This document shows positions 61,069 through 64,000 of a stretch of 64,000 nucleotides of DNA, piece after piece. The notes below the pieces were generated by a model that was given only the letters and a program-made list of their open reading frames with translations, did not search any database and had not been told where the DNA came from. Source of the DNA: an uncultured Eubacterium sp. (GTDB taxonomy: Bacteria; Bacillota; Clostridia; Lachnospirales; Lachnospiraceae); assembly GCA_934316925.1 (NCBI GenBank), contig CAKREC010000006.1:3926-67925 (forward strand). The letters are read 5' to 3'. Numbering within the stretch: position 1 is the first letter of the stretch; each line of letters begins with the position of its first letter. Made by a program: the position numbers and the translations under genes.

Positions 61069-61983
61069 TTACTTCCCCCAATCTTTCTGAATCGATGCGA
61101 TCGCATAGGCGCCGTCCGCCACTGCCGTGACGATCTGACGAACCTCTTTGGTACGCACATCACCGACAGCATACAGCCCCGGTTCACTTGTGCGGCAATC
61201 TTCACCTGCTGCCAAAAATCCGGCAGCATCTTTTTCCAACTCCAGAATTCCCTCAAGCCACTGTGTCACCGGCTGGGTTCCTACCGCAATAAAGACTGCA
61301 TCCACAGATATTTTCCGTTCGCTGCCATCCTGATTTTGAAGAAGCAATACTTCGGTTACTTTTTTGTCCCCTCTAATTTCTTTCACTTCGTAAAATGGCA
61401 GAAATTCAATATTTTCTGTGCCAAGCACCTGTTCCCCAAGCATTCTGGCACCACGGAATTCTTCTCTTCGATGGATCAATGTCACTTTCTTGCAAAGTTT
61501 GGAAAGATACAACGCATCCTCCAATGCCACATCACCACCACCGACAACAGCTACTTCTTTGCCCTGAAAGAAAGCCCCGTCACAGGTGGCGCAATACGAT
61601 ACGCCGGCTCCCGCCAGCTCTTTCTCGCCCGGCACCCCCAGCATACGATGCGTAGCGCCTGTCGCCACGATGACTGCCTTGGCTGTCAGCTCTTCCTGAT
61701 CCAGCGTGAGTAGGAAGTTCTCCGGCTGTCTCTGAATGTTTGTCACTTCCACATCCATAAATTCCACGCCAAATGCCTCTGCATGCTCGCGGAACTTTAC
61801 GGACATATCGTAGCCTCCGATCCCCGGCAAACCAAGGTAATTATCCACTTGTTCTGTTGTGAGGATCTGCCCTCCGGAAATGCCGGCTTTTTCCAGCACT
61901 ACCACATCCATACCGGCCCTTTTTGCGTATACCGCAGCAGATAATCCTGCCGGACCACTTCCTACAATCACTAAATCTCTCAT
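61069..61983 (-). CDS. trxB: Thioredoxin reductase
   Basis: 304-aa NADPH-dependent flavoenzyme. FAD motif VGSGPAGLSAAVYAKRAG, redox pair C131-C134 (YCATCDGAFF), NADPH motif VVGGGDVALEDALYL and the end VGDVRTKEVRQIVTAVADGAYA (in outline). It likely reduces the thioredoxin encoded four genes upstream and supplies electrons for sulfur transfer. It overlaps the JAMM gene by 4 nt (ATGA). Confidence 0.95.
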   Translation of the reverse strand: MRDLVIVGSGPAGLSAAVYAKRAGMDVVVLEKAGISGGQILTTEQVDNYLGLPGIGGYDMSVKFREHAEAFGVEFMDVEVTNIQRQPENFLLTLDQEELTAKAVIVATGATHRMLGVPGEKELAGAGVSYCATCDGAFFQGKEVAVVGGGDVALEDALYLSKLCKKVTLIHRREEFRGARMLGEQVLGTENIEFLPFYEVKEIRGDKKVTEVLLLQNQDGSERKISVDAVFIAVGTQPVTQWLEGILELEKDAAGFLAAGEDCRTSEPGLYAVGDVRTKEVRQIVTAVADGAYAIASIQKDWGK

Positions 61984-62390
61984 TCAATCACCAATTCTTC
62001 AACTGTTACATTTTTGTCCGGGTCAATATGAAATGACCGAAATACTGGTTCTTCCTCCATCAAAGAAAGAATCATGTAGCTGGCCGTAGAATCATAAGCC
62101 AGTCTCTTATCCTCTTCCGAAGGCCTTGACGGTGACTCCGGATGAGAATGAAAATTGCCGAGCAGTGTATACCCGTTCGCACGCAGATCTTTGACCGCCT
62201 GAAGCTGTTCTTTCGGATCCATGGAAAAATGTTCTCTGCTTGCATCAATGTTGGTCAGCAGATACACTTTTTTGATCATTTTTACATCACCTTCGATCGT
62301 GCCGCCGATCAGACCACATGCCTCATTGGGAAGTCCTTTTTTACAATGCTCCAGTATTTTTTCATAGTCTTTTTTATCTAATTTCAGCAT
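61980..62390 (-). CDS. JAMM/MPN+ metalloprotease (Mec/QbsD-like)
   Basis: 136 aa zinc isopeptidase fold of the M67 family. The motif is complete: E23 (LPNEACGLIGG), H81-x-H83 (NFHSHPESPSRPS) with S91 and D94. In M. tuberculosis Mec cuts cysteine from CysO; QbsD trims the carrier QbsE. Here the neighbouring ThiS-like protein carries two residues after Gly-Gly, so trimming is a likely job. It starts 24 nt after thiF and overlaps trxB. Confidence 0.93.
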   Translation of the reverse strand: MLKLDKKDYEKILEHCKKGLPNEACGLIGGTIEGDVKMIKKVYLLTNIDASREHFSMDPKEQLQAVKDLRANGYTLLGNFHSHPESPSRPSEEDKRLAYDSTASYMILSLMEEEPVFRSFHIDPDKNVTVEELVIE

Positions 62391-62414
62391 ACTTCTTACC
62401 TTCCCTTATCTGAT

Positions 62415-63221
62415 TTATTTTCCGTCACATTCCACCTGCTCATAATCGATCAGTTCTGTAATCGTAGGGTGTTTACCGCAAATTGGGCATTTGCCGTTTG
62501 CCGGTGGAAGTTTGATCGTGTGGAACTCCATTTTCAGAGCATCGTATGTAAGCAGTTTGCCGGTAAGCAGATCGCCTACTCCGATCAGATACTTGATCGC
62601 CTCCATTGCCTGAAGACTACCGATCACACCACCCATAGCTCCGATGACACCAGCCTGTTTGCAGGTTGGCACAGCATCCTTTGGAGGTGGATCCTTAAAT
62701 ACACAACGGTAGCATGGTCCTTCCTCCGGAACATAGGTCATGAGCTGGCCCTTGAAACGGATGATTCCTGCATGTGAAAATGGTTTCTTTGCCATAACAC
62801 ACGCGTCGTTGATCAGGAATTTTGCAGGGAAATTGTCTGTTCCGTCAATGACAAAGTCATATTCCTTGATCAGGTCTAAAATATTTTCTGATGTTACAAA
62901 CATACGGTATGTATTTACGGTAACATCCGGGTTCATCTCATTCATAGTCTCTTTTGCCGATTTTACTTTTGCTTTGCCGACATCTTTTGTTCCATGAATG
63001 ATCTGTCTCTGCAGATTGGAAAGGTCTACTTCATCCGCGTCTACGATACCGATCGTACCTACTCCAGCTGCTGCAAGATACATTGCAGCTGGTGCGCCCA
63101 GACCGCCGGCACCGATGATCAGTACCTTACTGTTCAATAATTTTTTCTGGCCCTTTACTCCAACTTCCTGCAAGATAATATGGCGGGAGTAACGTTCCAT
63201 CTGTTCACTGGTAAATGCCAT
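62415..63221 (-). CDS. thiF: ThiF/MoeB/HesA-family adenylyltransferase
   Basis: 268 aa E1-like enzyme that adenylates the C-terminal glycine of a sulfur carrier. Nucleotide loop IIGAGGLGAPAAMYLAAAG, the Arg/Asn segment VDLSNLQRQI, the DGTDNFPAKFLINDAC region and a C-terminal zinc pair (PCYRC and GKCPICGKH). It overlaps the carrier stop by one base (TAATG), so the partners are coupled. Context favours a sulfur-assimilation role over thiamine, since no thi genes are seen. Confidence 0.94.
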   Translation of the reverse strand: MAFTSEQMERYSRHIILQEVGVKGQKKLLNSKVLIIGAGGLGAPAAMYLAAAGVGTIGIVDADEVDLSNLQRQIIHGTKDVGKAKVKSAKETMNEMNPDVTVNTYRMFVTSENILDLIKEYDFVIDGTDNFPAKFLINDACVMAKKPFSHAGIIRFKGQLMTYVPEEGPCYRCVFKDPPPKDAVPTCKQAGVIGAMGGVIGSLQAMEAIKYLIGVGDLLTGKLLTYDALKMEFHTIKLPPANGKCPICGKHPTITELIDYEQVECDGK

Positions 63222-63430
63222 TAAAAGGATCCTCCTCCCATGAAGTACAAGAACTCTACACTGTCATTTTCTTTCAATGTTGTGGCAGCAAACTGATCCT
63301 GATCCACAAAGTCGTCATTTACGGTTACTGTTACATAATCCGGATTTTCAACTTTTTCATCAACAATAAGCTGCGCGATCGTCAAACCTTCTGCTACTTC
63401 TTTTTTGGTACCTGCTACTATAATATTCAT
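63221..63430 (-). CDS. ThiS/MoaD-like sulfur carrier with GG-Ser-Phe end
   Basis: 69 aa beta-grasp carrier. It ends FLYFMGGGSF: the adenylation-competent Gly-Gly (G66-G67) is followed by S68-F69, so the precursor cannot be activated until two residues are removed. Mature ThiS and CysO end at Gly-Gly; QbsE has a two-residue extension cut by a JAMM protease, the same protein type encoded two genes downstream. The start has GGAGG 5 nt upstream. The gene is between the thioredoxin and thiF. Confidence 0.92.
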   Translation of the reverse strand: MNIIVAGTKKEVAEGLTIAQLIVDEKVENPDYVTVTVNDDFVDQDQFAATTLKENDSVEFLYFMGGGSF

Positions 63431-63448
63431 TTGTGCCTCCTTATTTTT

Positions 63449-63766
63449 TTATATAAATTTTTTTACAGTATCTTCTAATTCTGCTTTTTTCACCAATCCG
63501 CGGATCCGCTCCACTTCCTGTCCGGCTTTGATAAACAGGATCGTTGGTGATGCCATAACTTCATATTGCTGTGCCAGCTCTGCATCAAAGTTTACATTCA
63601 CTTTCACAACTTTCAGGGAATCCTCATAGTCATCCTCAATATCACCTAAAATTGGAGAGAGCTGCTTGCATGGAATACAGGAATCGGAATAAAATTCCAC
63701 TAAAACCGGCAATTCACTCTCAAGAACTTCCTGTTTGAAATTTTCACCACTTACTCTTGCTGCCAT
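63449..63766 (-). CDS. Thioredoxin-like protein
   Basis: 105 aa thioredoxin fold. The active site reads SDSCIPCK (C30, C33) instead of WCGPC; the cis-Pro loop ASPTILFIKAG is intact. The replaced Trp and the Ile-Pro between cysteines suggest altered partner or redox potential. It lies 13 nt after tusA and 18 nt before the carrier gene. It may pass electrons from TrxB to the sulfur carrier or TusA-bound sulfur. Confidence 0.92.
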   Translation of the reverse strand: MAARVSGENFKQEVLESELPVLVEFYSDSCIPCKQLSPILGDIEDDYEDSLKVVKVNVNFDAELAQQYEVMASPTILFIKAGQEVERIRGLVKKAELEDTVKKFI

Positions 63767-63779
63767 AGGTTTCCTCCTA

Positions 63780-64000
63780 TTACTCTTCTAATTTTTTTAC
63801 GATAAGATCATAGGTGCCGTTTTCATTGTCGATCAGCTTTAAGATCTGCTGACCTTCTTCTTTAAAGCTTCTTGGCACATTCTGAACCGGTTCACCATCA
63901 TTCATCGTAACCGCTAAGACTTGTCCGATCTCCAACTCTTCCATTGCCACTTTTGCCTTTACAAATGTCATCGGGCAAACCACATCGGTAATGTCTACTC
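63780..64000 (-). CDS. TusA-family sulfurtransferase, partial (start outside window)
   Basis: At least 73 aa are visible; the frame is open at the window end (VDITDVVCPMTFVKAKV), so the first residues are missing. The conserved Cys is in VCPMTFVK; the usual CPxP reads CPMT. TusA proteins carry persulfide sulfur. A GTG inside the visible part is unlikely to be the start because family homology continues upstream. It heads the visible part of the sulfur-carrier operon. Confidence 0.88.
   Translation of the reverse strand, partial: VDITDVVCPMTFVKAKVAMEELEIGQVLAVTMNDGEPVQNVPRSFKEEGQQILKLIDNENGTYDLIVKKLEE

Noticed and set aside
1-64000. CRISPR arrays, tRNA or rRNA genes, transposases, phage genes
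   Set aside because: None were found: no regularly spaced repeats of array type, no recognisable tRNA ends, and no recombinase or transposase-like proteins among the open frames.

Overview
The window reads as a chromosomal segment of an endospore-forming, low-to-mid GC Firmicute of the class Clostridia, most likely a gut Lachnospiraceae. The evidence is the gene order spoVT-hup-rqcP-yabP-yabQ-divIC-spoIIE-tilS-hpt-ftsH, a long (about 263 nt) Gram-positive type SRP RNA, a CIRCE-controlled hsp20, a glycine riboswitch before an AgcS symporter, L-arabinose genes and Agr-type signalling. No phage genes, transposases, CRISPR arrays, tRNAs or rRNAs were seen.

Layout. 1-7.4 kb: sporulation, division and housekeeping genes on the minus strand, ending in a truncated ftsH. 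7.5-9.4 kb: an HD hydrolase and two internally deleted ABC exporter genes. 9.4-13.7 kb: a minus-strand set of secreted or membrane-anchored proteins (LRR, propeller-like, SurA-like). A LytTR regulator and GHKL kinase (14.0-16.0 kb, plus) face away from it; a 21-bp-phased direct repeat lies between them. 16.0-22.8 kb: an Agr-type locus (agrA, agrC, agrB and an unlisted small agrD) followed by an AMP-binding enzyme that lost its C-terminal domain, a BtrH-like protein and two small membrane proteins. 22.8-26.9 kb: trpB2, a DUF1294 protein and a cation/proton antiporter with a structured attenuator leader. 26.9-36.5 kb: carbohydrate genes (AraC regulator, GH31, GH43, esterase, araA) with an acetyltransferase, hsp20 and a lipoprotein in between. 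36.5-43.8 kb: a MoxR-DUF58-transglutaminase-(p)ppGpp synthetase operon, murA and a flavin reductase. 43.8-50 kb: an unexplained pair (cNMP-binding protein and TPR/degenerate AAA protein), SRP RNA, tadA and neighbours. 50.2-58.9 kb: trpS, a class A PBP, envelope sugar genes (GT2, glf) and pdp. 58.9-60.6 kb: agcS under a glycine riboswitch. 60.6-64.0 kb: a compact sulfur-carrier operon (tusA, thioredoxin, ThiS-like, thiF, JAMM protease, trxB, Rrf2 regulator).

The most interesting items are: (1) the sulfur-carrier operon, in which the carrier ends in Gly-Gly-Ser-Phe so the neighbouring JAMM protease is probably needed to expose the Gly-Gly end; (2) the Agr locus with a serine-type (lactone) peptide precursor, a phased operator before agrB and co-directional biosynthetic-type genes; (3) a family of about 46-bp leader repeats that carry a small hairpin and the ribosome binding site in front of unrelated genes (five copies, two in tandem); (4) several in-frame internal deletions in neighbouring genes; and (5) a candidate ion-sensing riboswitch before the antiporter. 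All functional statements come from reading the sequence and family knowledge; no database search was run.
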